Shown: in pieces, positions 12,197 through 21,207 of the stretch
Numbering within the stretch: position 1 is the stretch's first letter
Layout of the letters: every line of letters starts with the position of its first letter
Assembly: GCA_905160935.1 (NCBI GenBank)
Contig: CAJHZI010000699.1
Location: 62,001 to 126,000 of the forward strand
Source of the DNA: Enchytraeus crypticus
Taxonomy: Eukaryota > Annelida > Clitellata > Enchytraeida > Enchytraeidae
DNA: 64,000 bases
Direction of reading: 5' to 3'
Position numbers and translations under genes: made by a program
Notes under the pieces: model-generated
Databases searched by the model: none
Seen by the model: the letters and a program-made list of their open reading frames with translations, nothing else
Told to the model about the DNA's origin: nothing

Positions 12197-12240
12197 GGTT
12201 TAACGTCCTTTCCTCATCCAGGGATGATGTCAGGAACGTA
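12163..12240 (-). repeat. Tail F copy with (TAA)n
   Basis: Antisense tail: a (taa)n tract of about 11 units, then aaggtttaacgtcc, cctcatccagggatgatg and tcaggaacgt. Confidence 0.9.
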
Positions 12241-12952
12241 AATCCATCAACTTGTTGCGAACTGCAAATAAAAATGTTATGTTATCTTGCTAACAGTAAA
12301 TCCATAGAATGTAAAATAACTATTAAATCATTCAAATAATTACATAAATTAATCAATTAGCGATCTATAAAATAGTACACTCATTGTTTGCTCTAATTAA
12401 TAATCAATAGTAATAATAAATATTAATAGTTCATAAGTAATTTTAGAGGCATTCTCGTCATTTCCTGATACAAGACACAAACCCGTGTAGTTATGGGATT
12501 ATATATTCAATGTTCTTTTTACTCTATACTGCGAATTAACTACGTGTACGTTACAAATAGGAACATTAAGAAAACTTAAATTTTAAACCAATGATGAAAT
12601 TCTTTATAAAGAGTTCTTAATGTTGTTAAATTTAAAATAGTTAAAATAGCTCTTTAATTAAATTCTTTATAATTTTGCTGAATAAGTTATTTAGTGAAAA
12701 CTTAAACTTTGGAGGAACGGACTACAGTTCATTAGAAATTCGCCCATCATGAGAACTACAGCTCAAACAACGAATGAAATTATTTATAAATACGGACATT
12801 ACGAGAGACAGTGGTTTAGAACGACCGCAAGGCTGCGGTGTTTTATTAAGAGCTGTGCTGTTGTACTTGTTCATATTTTATAGAGTCTTAAATTCGCGCT
12901 AACACCAGGTGGCGGGTTATACTGAGCGGCAGTGGGCGTGGTCGGTATTACA
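12241..12952. other. No gene seen
   Basis: AT-rich. A weak duplication of the tctttataa/gaaaacttaaa segment occurs between 12560 and 12790. No exon seen. Confidence 0.4.
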
Positions 12953-13235
12953 ATGAGATAATGTTTATTCTAAGATATAATGTTTATTCTAAGAGATAAT
13001 GTTTATTCTAAGAGATAATGTTTATTCTAAGAGATAATGTTTATTCTAAGAGATAATGTTTATTCTAAGAGATAATGTTTATTCTAAGAGATAATGTTTA
13101 TTCTAAGAGATAATGTTTATTCTAAGAGATAATGTTTATTCTAAGAGATAATGTTTATTCTAAGAGATAATGTTTATTCTAAGAGATAATGTTTATTATA
13201 AGAGATAATGTTTATTCTAAGAGATAATGTTTATT
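12953..13235. repeat. Minisatellite, 19-bp unit, about 15 copies
   Basis: Unit gataatgtttattctaaga, nearly invariant through the array. Confidence 0.97.
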
Positions 13236-13239
13236 GCAT

Positions 13240-13410
13240 TTGATAATCATCATCAATACATCATCATGTCAACATCAAATTATTACAAAATCATCATCAC
13301 ATCATCGTCCATCCTGTGAACTATAAATCATCATCATGATATCATCAAATCATCATCAAATCGTCATCATGCCATCATCAAATCATCATGTCGTCTTCAA
13401 ATCAATGCTC
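13240..13410. repeat. Degenerate catcat repeat
   Basis: Irregular catcatcaaat and catcatcatg units. Confidence 0.85.
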
Positions 13411-13509
13411 AATTGTCAAAGTTAATCAGTTTCTACGCTCGGGGTGCATATTGGCACTTGCCTCCCCAATTTCTTCAATTCTACGTTGCCAAATGTCTCT
13501 TGCATTCAA

Positions 13510-13695
13510 TTGTTAAAGTGGAAATTGAGAGCTAGGGGACGGTCAGAATTTTTCAGGCCCCTGTAATATATTTACAGGTCTCCTAGTATCTAATATGGAC
13601 CTATTGCAGGGAAACACACCTCAGGAAAATATGAGAGCTAGGGGAACTCAGTTCCCCTGTGAACCCCCCTCCTCTCTACTTTAACCACTGCTGGC
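13510..13695 (+). mobile_element. MITE-G copy
   Basis: Ends are imperfect inverted repeats: gttaaagtggaaattgagag on the left and ctctctactttaaccactgc on the right. Inside are gagagctaggggac, ggcccctgtaatata and agttcccctgtgaacccc. The copy at 41134 is collinear with it. Confidence 0.65.
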
Positions 13696-13797
13696 ATTGC
13701 ACTGAAACAGGACGGTCAGACTGAAATAAATTCCTATTTGAAAATATTTGTGATACATAAAGTTTCACAGTACATGTAATTATGACATAGCCTAACA

Positions 13798-13942
13798 ACA
13801 ATTAGAGTGCTACAGTCATCAATGACAACATCGAGCATTATATTGAGGCAAAATCAAGCCTGCGAGCAAAACGAAGGTCCAAAAACGATGCAAAATTCCA
13901 AAATCCGGAAAGTCAGTCTAAAGTAAAGGGAATTAAAGATCA
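13798..13942 (+). repeat. Repeat E copy
   Basis: Complete order from attagagtgctacagtcatc to cagtctaaagtaaaggg. Confidence 0.85.
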
Positions 13943-14139
13943 CTCTTATAGTCGTGTAATTTTCACTTAATACTTTTAACCGTCTCTCTAGATGCACACT
14001 CATCACGTCTATGACCAGTTTACGTATCACAATTTCTTTATGAAATAAAGAAAACCAAACAAAAATTTAAGTAATAACAAACCAAAACGACAGTATTTCA
14101 TTACTATTAGCCGGTACGAGTAGTATTACTATTCCCCTA

Positions 14140-14230
14140 TCTTTTAACCACACCCACTCCTATGACACCGCCTTTGACTCCGCCCATTTGGCCCCGCCCA
14201 CCGCTACACTTAGCCCCCTGGCGGTCACGT
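14140..14230. promoter_or_regulatory. GC-box/CACCC cluster, possible promoter
   Basis: Within about 70 bases lie ccacacccactcc, gactccgcccat, ggccccgcccacc and, slightly further, the E-box gtcacgtgag. These are SP/KLF- and bHLH-type sites and stand out from the AT-rich surroundings. No first exon could be tied to them, so a promoter role is inference. Confidence 0.35.
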
Positions 14231-14527
14231 GAGAACTCTAAACAGTCGATAGAGGGACTGGTTTGAACGGGTTCTCCACAGCAGGGAACAGGCGAAGTAC
14301 TTATAGAGCTTTACTGCACCGCTAAGAATTTACTCGTAAATTTCTTTTTCCAGAAATTACTCGTCCAGTCGATTCAGCGACTGGGGTGTAGTTTGTCGCA
14401 GAATTTAGTAGTAAACAAAATCATGGCCACTTTTAACGCGTAAACAAAAGGCAAACTTGCCTCACTAAACGGACCTATACCTCCTAAGATTTTCTTAAAA
14501 GAATGTGTATGCCTACATGTATTTACA

Positions 14528-14735
14528 GTCATGAAGTTTTAAATGACAGATCTGAGGTGAGTTAAACCCTCGTGGGTTCGAATCCCGGCCGCGATGATCT
14601 GAGATAAAATCTCGGACATTCTCTGGACTGGCTATACGGAAAATGGTCTAAACTGCCTAACGGATTAAACATGTGGTTTTAAAAGTGATAGATATCAACA
14701 TAGTTGATTATTCACTATAATGCGTGTTTTACTTA
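14528..14735 (+). mobile_element. SINE-B copy, 5'-truncated
   Basis: Starts at agtcatgaagttttaaatg, so the A-box region is missing. B box gggttcgaatcccggccg and the atcaacatagttgatt end are kept. Confidence 0.9.
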
Positions 14736-14764
14736 TTTAACAAAATTTTTTAAAAATCTCAAAC

Positions 14765-14808
14765 AAAATTTCTCTCCATCTCTTTCTCTCTTTCTCTCTC
14801 TCTCTCTG
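14765..14808. repeat. TC-rich microsatellite
   Basis: Interrupted (TC)n immediately before a repeat D copy. Confidence 0.9.
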
Positions 14809-14817
14809 GTTTTATCA

Positions 14818-14995
14818 TGCTGTAGGTCCAAGGTACATTTTCCTACCTAGTGTCTGGTTTAACACTTCATAAAGAGCACTCCATAGATCAACAAGCTAAT
14901 CCCTTTACAAAAGGTTATGTTGACTATAGCTTTGGTAAAAATATGGCTTCTGAGGTGGTTTCCCTTTGTCTAACTCTGTTTTATTCTCTGTCGCT
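14818..14995 (-). repeat. Repeat D copy, antisense
   Basis: Keeps gtaggtccaaggtacat, gagcactccatagatcaaca, cccctttac-like ccctttacaaaagg and atggcttctgaggtggtttc. Confidence 0.75.
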
Positions 14996-15060
14996 GCTTA
15001 TGACACGAAAGATAGTAATATTATGTGCGAGATAATGATCTCTGTGAAAACAGCAACATC

Positions 15061-15188
15061 TGGCTGGAGCCAGTGGCGATATCGGTATGATATTCGACCG
15101 CGGATCAGTATGTGCAGGGTTCAAATCCTGGGTTCGCCCGTCACTGACATCTCATTCGAGTGAGGAAACTGACGTTACCAGCTTTCTC
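15061..15188 (+). mobile_element. SINE-A copy, near full length
   Basis: gagccagtggcgatatcggt, B box ggttcaaatcc, tail gaggaaactgacgttacc. The copy at 43113 shares its diagnostic catctcattcgagtga change, which marks a subfamily. Confidence 0.9.
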
Positions 15189-15445
15189 TAACAATAAGTC
15201 TAAACTTGAGAAGGAGCTATGAAGCGTTTAAATGGTTAGCATCCTAGTCTAAATTAAAACATTTGCAATGAACAATGGCTACAGAATCATCATATAAAGT
15301 CGTGTTTGTACAGGGTGTGAAAAAATCACATTTTATGAAGCTTTTCCTTACTACATTAGTTCGATGTGTTAAAGAATTATTGGTTGTTAGTTTAAGGGAA
15401 TTTAGTCCAGATGTTTGTCTGCGATGCTTTTCACGAGACTCGAGT

Positions 15446-15585
15446 AAAAAGCTGGTAAAACTAATGTTAACGTCAGTTTCCTCACTCGAAAGCGATGTCA
15501 GTGACGGCGAGCCCAAGATTTGAATCCCGCACATACTGATCCGCGGTCGAATAACTTACCGACGTCGCCACTGGCTCCAGCCAGT
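15446..15585 (-). mobile_element. SINE-A copy, near full length
   Basis: Antisense: aaagctggtaaaactaatg, taacgtcagtttcctcact, agcgatgtcagtgacgg, atttgaatcccgcacat, ctggctccagcc. Confidence 0.9.
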
Positions 15586-15845
15586 GCCTGAATCCTCCAC
15601 GTACTGAGTAAGAGACAGACTTTGAGTAAAAATATCCTTCTTGGTCCTGCAGTACTACATATAGAAAACTAAAGAGAGAGGGAGAGATGAATAGGTCTTA
15701 ATAAATTGAAATAAGAGTAGGCCTAAAATAAGAACAATGGAAGTTCAATAAAATTACAAAATATAAGAAATAAAGAAACTGTTCATTGTGAAGTTTGTTG
15801 AATGAATTCGGGTAATGTGGTTCGAATTTTCTATATTTGCATATA

Positions 15846-16333
15846 TCATACTAATAAATCGCTTCGTCTGTACGTCTGTAAGTCTGTAGTGATATTAGAA
15901 TGTCTGTTTTGCAATATTCGCTAAACGACGTCTAATTCTTATGGCATTTACTTGGCTTTCTTAGCACCAATAATCCAGTAGCTGATTGGCTATGGAGAGC
16001 CGGCTTCAGCGTTTGATGAGCCTGTTCGAATCTCACTCGCGTTAGAAATATTTTGTAAACTTTCTTTTGGCTGCTATTAAATTTTTGAGAAGTTCTACGG
16101 GTCTAGGTTTATGATTAAAGTCATTTCGGCCCAAACATAGACCTAAACATAGACCTTTTATTATTTATTGGATGAATGTTTTAGAATTTAAAGAATGAGG
16201 TGAAGACCAAGGCGAGGGTTGAAGTAGAAATGTCCAAGGCGAGGGTTGAAGTAGCAACGGGGCTACAGCGGCGGAAGAGAGCGAACCCCTCTTCACACAA
16301 CCGAGCCCGTCAGTCGACGGGCTCTACAGATAG
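15846..16333 (+). mobile_element. Candidate non-autonomous Helitron
   Basis: The left end is A|TCatactaataaatcgc followed by gtctgtacgtctg, a usual Helitron 5' look. The right end has a perfect 9-bp hairpin, GAGCCCGTC/GACGGGCTC (16303-16324, 4-base loop), then tacagATAG|T. Helitrons insert between A and T, begin TC and end CTRR after such a hairpin; here the end is ATAG. There is no Rep/helicase frame inside. Confidence 0.55.
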
Positions 16334-16502
16334 TATGGAATAAATGACTAATGTTTATCGAACCTGAAAAAGGCGAAGAGATAGAAATAACTGAGCCATC
16401 ATTTATGAGAGTACGTGATGTCGTTAACTGCTGAATGAAATCCGTTCTGTATATGAATTATATCTAGATCTGAGCAGGTGACTCGAGTTTTCAATTATCA
16501 TG

Positions 16503-16529
16503 ATCTCTCTCTGTCTCTGTCTCTGTCTT

Positions 16530-16564
<35 letters not shown>

Positions 16565-16653
16565 CTTTCTGTCTCTCTCTCAGTCTGTCTCTCTTTCTAT
16601 CTGTCTCTCTGTGTCTCTCTATCTCTATCTCTCACTTTCTCTCTCTCTCTCTG

Positions 16654-16700
<47 letters not shown>

Positions 16701-16710
16701 CTTTCTCTTA
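16503..16710. repeat. TC/TCTG microsatellite
   Basis: Long interrupted (TC)n with ctgt interruptions. Leucine/serine-rich frames across it are artefacts. Confidence 0.97.
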
Positions 16711-16759
16711 ACTTTTTTGCATTTGCTCGAAAGCACCTATTGCTATCAATTAAACCCTT

Positions 16760-16930
16760 ATGATAGCATCCACTCCAATGCTCCAGTGGCAGTCAGATCA
16801 AGCAGATGATATCAGCGATACGGAGATGCTTCTGGAAGAGCCGGGTTATGTACTATTCAGGAGGAACAGAGAGCCTCTGGGACATGGAGACTGTGGTGTT
16901 TCTCTGTGGAAAGCTGAGGACGATGTTTGA
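16760..16930 (+). mobile_element. LINE fragment, APE endonuclease part of ORF2
   Basis: A 56-residue frame contains DDISDTEMLLEEPGYVLFRR and then REPLGHGDCGVSLW. This is the pattern found after the ETWL motif in apurinic endonuclease domains of Jockey/CR1 LINEs (TETWLSDDI...PGY.LFR.DR...GGGVALYV). The Glu of the ETWL motif is not present, and the frame ends after about 40 matching residues, so it is a 5'- and 3'-truncated relic. Confidence 0.6.
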
Positions 16931-17014
16931 GGATAAGGGCAGCAATGAAAACAATTGCAGCTCTTTTGTTCACATTTTGAGAATAAGGATATCTTAAATT
17001 TTTGAGGATATCTT

Positions 17015-17150
17015 AGTGCACAGCCGACTGACAGGTCCATGGTATATAACGACTCCACTGTTGTCTGTCTTCCGCTTCCTCTTCATGTCCACACATGAGT
17101 GGATCTTTAATTAATCCAATATACCTAACTTTTGAGGATAAGGCAACAAT
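17015..17150 (+). repeat. Repeat C copy
   Basis: agtgcacagccgactgacag, gtccatggtatataacg, gtctgtcttccgc, cacacatgagtggatcttta and ccaatatacctaact. Confidence 0.75.
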
Positions 17151-17611
17151 TGGGATGTTCGGTAAAGACACGTGAATAGAGGAATTTGAATAAAGTCATG
17201 TACAACTTATGTATTCTTGCGCCAGACACGAGATGAGTGATGAGAATGTAACTTTATTTTAATAATCATAAACTTCCAGAGAGGAGACGATGTAGGCTAT
17301 GGAAGCAGTGTAAAAGGTGTAATGTTTTAATTTAAAGACTCAATTACTTATATATCAATATCTTTTCAACCCGATCATATCCCTTTAATTTAGCTTAAAA
17401 GTATAACTTAGTTCTGAGATGGTTTTCCGGTACTATCCTCGCGGGCGTTGAGTTAACATTTTTTGAGTTAACAAGTCAACATTTAAAAATTTAAAGTTTC
17501 ATCATTTGTTACAACTACCTACAGACAAATTGTCTGCCTAATATTTATTATTATTATTATTTATTTATATCTATTTATTAGTATTTAGTATTTATTACCA
17601 GGATAATAACA

Positions 17612-17740
17612 ACAATTTAAATACTGCCGTCGTACATGACGACATCGAGCACTATTGAGACAAATCCAAGCCTGTGAGCATAGAGAACGTCCAAAACGGT
17701 GCAAATTCCAAAATCCAAAAAAATCAATCTAAAGATATAA
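17612..17740 (+). repeat. Repeat E copy
   Basis: Keeps gacgacatcgagcactattg, agacaaatccaagcctg and gcaaattccaaaatcc. Its first bases are degraded. Confidence 0.8.
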
Positions 17741-18238
17741 TATTGAATATTCTGTTTGAATATACTTGATTACAACTAGATTTGAATATTCTAAGACTTT
17801 TTTGGCTGTTGTAAATTGACTGATTGATGCAGAGAGATTGTTGGAGGTTAACCTGGAAGACGCTTAGACCACCCCACATTGGGTAGACTCGTATAGAGCT
17901 AAATTGCATTAGTAAGAAGTAAATGCGATGTGAACGCATTAAAGGATTAGGCCTTTGTAAGGCCTCGATCTCATCACGAAGCCTTTCATACGCATTCCTG
18001 CCCATCTGATCAGCTTTCTTCATCAGCCGCAGTGAAACAGCGTCAACGTCTGCTACAATGATATAATCTCATTTCATTCTACTCAAGCAAAATTATGTTA
18101 CTTTCTTTGTCAAGTTTCTTTTAAAGTTTCTCTGCCTTTTTCTCAACTTTGTACTTTTCATTTTTCTTTTAGAAAACTGATCCGTGATGGGTAGTATACT
18201 GTAAGCCTGTATAGTACAATTGGTTTTAACTTCAATCT
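17741..18238. other. No gene seen
   Basis: AT-rich. A minus-strand open stretch beginning near 18023 has no splice support and no family resemblance. Confidence 0.4.
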
Positions 18239-18239
18239 T

Positions 18240-18375
18240 CTCTTCAGTGCACTGTCAAGTGGCAGTTTCAAGGTACATATTCATACTCAAAGTCTGCTTT
18301 CTCGCTCCAGAAGAGCACTCCTTAGATCATCAAGTTAATCCCTTCACAAAGTCTATGCCTATCCATACCTTATGA
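18240..18375 (-). repeat. Repeat D copy, antisense
   Basis: cttcagtgcactgtcaagtg, caaggtacatattcatac, aaagtctgctttctcgctcc, gagcactccttagatca. It is 3'-truncated relative to the antisense reading. Confidence 0.8.
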
Positions 18376-18447
18376 AGCTTACAGTACACATTGAAGTATG
18401 TACATATAGAACATATTGAAGTATAGTCCATAGCATATTGAGGTATA

Positions 18448-19189
18448 AAGGTGAGTAAAAAAATGATCACACCTGCAAAAAGTTTGAATATCTCAGGTTA
18501 TTATTAATATTTTCCAATAAAACTTTTACCAATTACTAAAGGACTAATTTCAGATGGGGTGGCCAATTTCCATCCATTATGGTACATAGGTTGGCCAGTT
18601 ATGCAAGTTTCAGCAGAGCAATCTCCCATTTTTACCTAAAAATGGCGTAATGCACTTCCTGCAGTTCTGTCTTGTTTTTAGGCTTCGGCTGGTGCTTCTG
18701 ATAGAGATGTAGCATGGTTCCCTAGACATAATAATTCAGAGGATTTAGATTGGGAGTTTGGAGGCCATTCATTCTTCTTGATGCAATGCGAGTTTCTCTA
18801 GCAGATCAATTCCTGTGCATGACGATATGCATGAGCCGGAGCACCATTCTGCTGAAAGATGAAACCATTTGGCAGAAGAGCATAGAAATCATCAAACAGC
18901 TCCGTAAGCAAATTATTGACGTGACACTGAGAGTTCACCTTTACCTTCTCGGCAATGAATTGCAATCTGCCCTTACCGTTGTAGCAAACGACATTTTTAG
19001 GCAAAAATGGGGGGTTGCTCTGCTGAAACTTGTATAACTGGCCAAACTATAGATTGAAATGGATAAAAATTAGCCACCTCATCAAAAATTATTCCTTTAT
19101 TAATTGGTAAAAGTTTGCTTTGAAAATATTAGCAATAACCTGAGATATTCAAACTTTTTGCAGGTGTAATCTTTTTTTTAGTCACCCTG
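18448..19189 (-). mobile_element. Mariner-type DNA transposon, internally deleted
   Basis: Terminal inverted repeats are about 170 bp long: cacctgcaaaaagtttgaat and atatctcaggttatt on the left, mirrored at 19115-19175. The right end is ccctg|ta with TA next to it, giving the CAGGGTGACTAAAAA terminus usual in mariners. The left terminus is eroded. On the minus strand, 18798-19004 encodes YALLPNGFIFQQNGAPAH, a mariner transposase core, followed out of frame by WPPN-like remnants. The catalytic DGAPAH reads NGAPAH, so the second Asp is Asn. Too short to hold a whole transposase (about 340 aa). Confidence 0.9.
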
Positions 19190-19420
19190 TATATACTCCA
19201 ATAGGCCCTACACATCATCGGAATATTGGGTTTTTCATCACTGACAATCCATATCAAGCCTGTATACTCTCTGGCTGTATTGACGTCAATAAGTCTTAGG
19301 TTGATTTGATTTGACCTCCCGACATCCCAATCTATACGTGTCAGCATGAAATGAACCACTACTGAAATCTTCAGAATACACACTAGTTCAGACTGCATCA
19401 GGCTAAATGTATGCGTGTTT

Positions 19421-19423
19421 GTA

Positions 19424-19460
<37 letters not shown>

Positions 19461-19463
19461 AAC

Positions 19464-19559
<96 letters not shown>

Positions 19560-19560
19560 G
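19421..19560. repeat. (ATT)n/(AAT)n microsatellite, internally inverted
   Basis: Four blocks alternate: AAT, then ATT, then AAT, then ATT. The tract can therefore fold back on itself. Ile/Asn runs read from it are not protein. Confidence 0.97.
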
Positions 19561-19724
19561 CTAACTCTAATGTCTTCTGTCCCATATTTGAACTGCATGT
19601 ATGTATTGAATGCTGCTGCTCACCACCTAAAATAAATTGATCTTCTTTCGCTGGAATCTGTCACAGGCTTCAGCGGATTCTTCCCCGAAGGATCGAGTGT
19701 GAGGAAAGGACCCCTCTCCAGGGA

Positions 19725-19805
19725 ATTATATAATAATAATAATAATAATAATTAATAATATTAATTTAACGTCCGTTTCTTCATACAAGGAGTATATCAG
19801 GGACG
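19725..19805 (-). repeat. Tail F copy with AAT tract
   Basis: (aat)n, then ttaatttaacgtccg, ttcatacaaggagtatatc and agggacgtcc. Confidence 0.85.
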
Positions 19806-19904
19806 TCCCCCGTCACATGTCACTACAAATCGATTCACCCCAAATGATCTGAAAAACATGTACTGAAGAGAAAGAAAAGATCTTAAACCGTGCCACAACA
19901 CCAT

Positions 19905-20085
19905 ATTACAATGAAAAGTTCAACTATGTTGATATCAATCATTTTTATACCGCATGTTAAATCCGTACTTTTGATAAATATTTCCATTTTCCATGTAACC
20001 AGTTCAGTGAATGTCCGAGCTTTTACTCTTATATCAGAGCGGCTGAGATTCGAACCCACGAGAGCTCAGTTCAAAAAAAAGTAAA
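19905..20085 (-). mobile_element. SINE-B copy, first of an antisense cluster
   Basis: tcaactatgttgatatcaat, gttaaatccgtac, gaatgtccgagcttttactc, gcggctgagattcgaaccc. The copy stops just after the B box at gttcaaaaaaaa. Confidence 0.85.
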
Positions 20086-20310
20086 CACGCATTATAGTGA
20101 ATAATAAACGATGTTGATATCTATCACTTTTAAAACCACATGTTTAATCCGTTAGGTAATTTAGACCATTTTCCGTATAACCAGTCCAGTGAATGTCCGA
20201 GATTTTACTCTCAGATAAGCGCGGCTGGGATTCGAACCCATGAGAATTCAATTCACCTCAGGATCTGTCATTTAAAACTTCATGACGTTACCCCTACGCT
20301 ATCAGGACAT
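20086..20310 (-). mobile_element. SINE-B copy, second of the cluster, near full length
   Basis: acacgcattatagtgaat, cacatgtttaatccgttagg, gcggctgggattcgaaccc, cctcaggatctgtcatttaa and acgctatcaggaca. Confidence 0.9.
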
Positions 20311-20415
20311 TTGCAATTCAATTCACCTCATGAACTGTCATTTAAAACTTCATGGCATTATCTGCAGTGACTCGAGATCTCTATCTCTAACCACTTGCTA
20401 TTGAGATATTCCATA
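20311..20415 (-). mobile_element. SINE-B fragment, third of the cluster
   Basis: Repeats only the 5' third: caattcacctcatgaactg, tttaaaacttcatggc and the gctattgagatattc end. It abuts the copy before it with no spacer. Confidence 0.8.
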
Positions 20416-21200
20416 ATATATAGGGCTATGCATACTGCACATGTACTGTACATGTATGCCGTGAATGGGTTGCGCACCGCATTATTCAGAGAACTCGATC
20501 ACATTATGCAATAAAATTTGTCGACAAGTCTCTCAGACTAAATGCAAATTGTAGAACAAATTATCGATCATCCAGGATGTCATCTGGCAGTTTTGAAATA
20601 CTAATTTTTCGTACCTAATGTTGCGATTGTAATTAATTTAATTGTTATTTCGTTATTTTATTAGCAGATGAAGGGAAGAAAAGGACACGATTGATTTCGC
20701 TTTATGTAGTCTTACGAAATACAGACTTACGAAATACATTAGGCTTTTACGATGACATCTATAATGACGTTGAACAAAATTACACAATTTGATACTAATG
20801 ATTAGACAACAGAGCATCCATCAGGCACTAAGACTAAAATGCTAATTGATCATTCAAAAGTTCAAAGCTGAAGGCTGAGGCTATATAGCTTGTGGAAAGG
20901 AGATTGAAGAATATTTTGGACTGATATCCAAGCGCTGTACTCGTAATATAGTTATATACAGTATATGTATACGATATATGCCTGTCTGATGAAGTTAATG
21001 AAAAGTATTTTTTAATGTTTCTTGTACTTTTTTGACTGATTCTTTGGAAAGAAGAATATGAAGTGACCGGTGTTATGATAATTGCTTTGTAAACAAACCT
21101 TTTTATTCACATATTTTTTATTCAATTATATGCTTTAATATTGGCAACTTTATCATCTTTTAATAAATTATTTTGCATATATAGTTTCATTATAATTGAA
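20416..21200. other. Upstream region of the CDR2-like gene
   Basis: AT-rich, no repeat family seen and no clear core promoter. 5' non-coding exons, if any, should lie here or further left. Confidence 0.4.
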
Positions 21201-21207
21201 GACGTTT

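Noticed and set aside
16478-16763. Leu/Ser-rich frames over TC tracts (also 23812-24318, 43414-43846, 58221-58529)
   Set aside because: Simple (TC)n microsatellite translated in three frames; no start context or conservation-type sequence.
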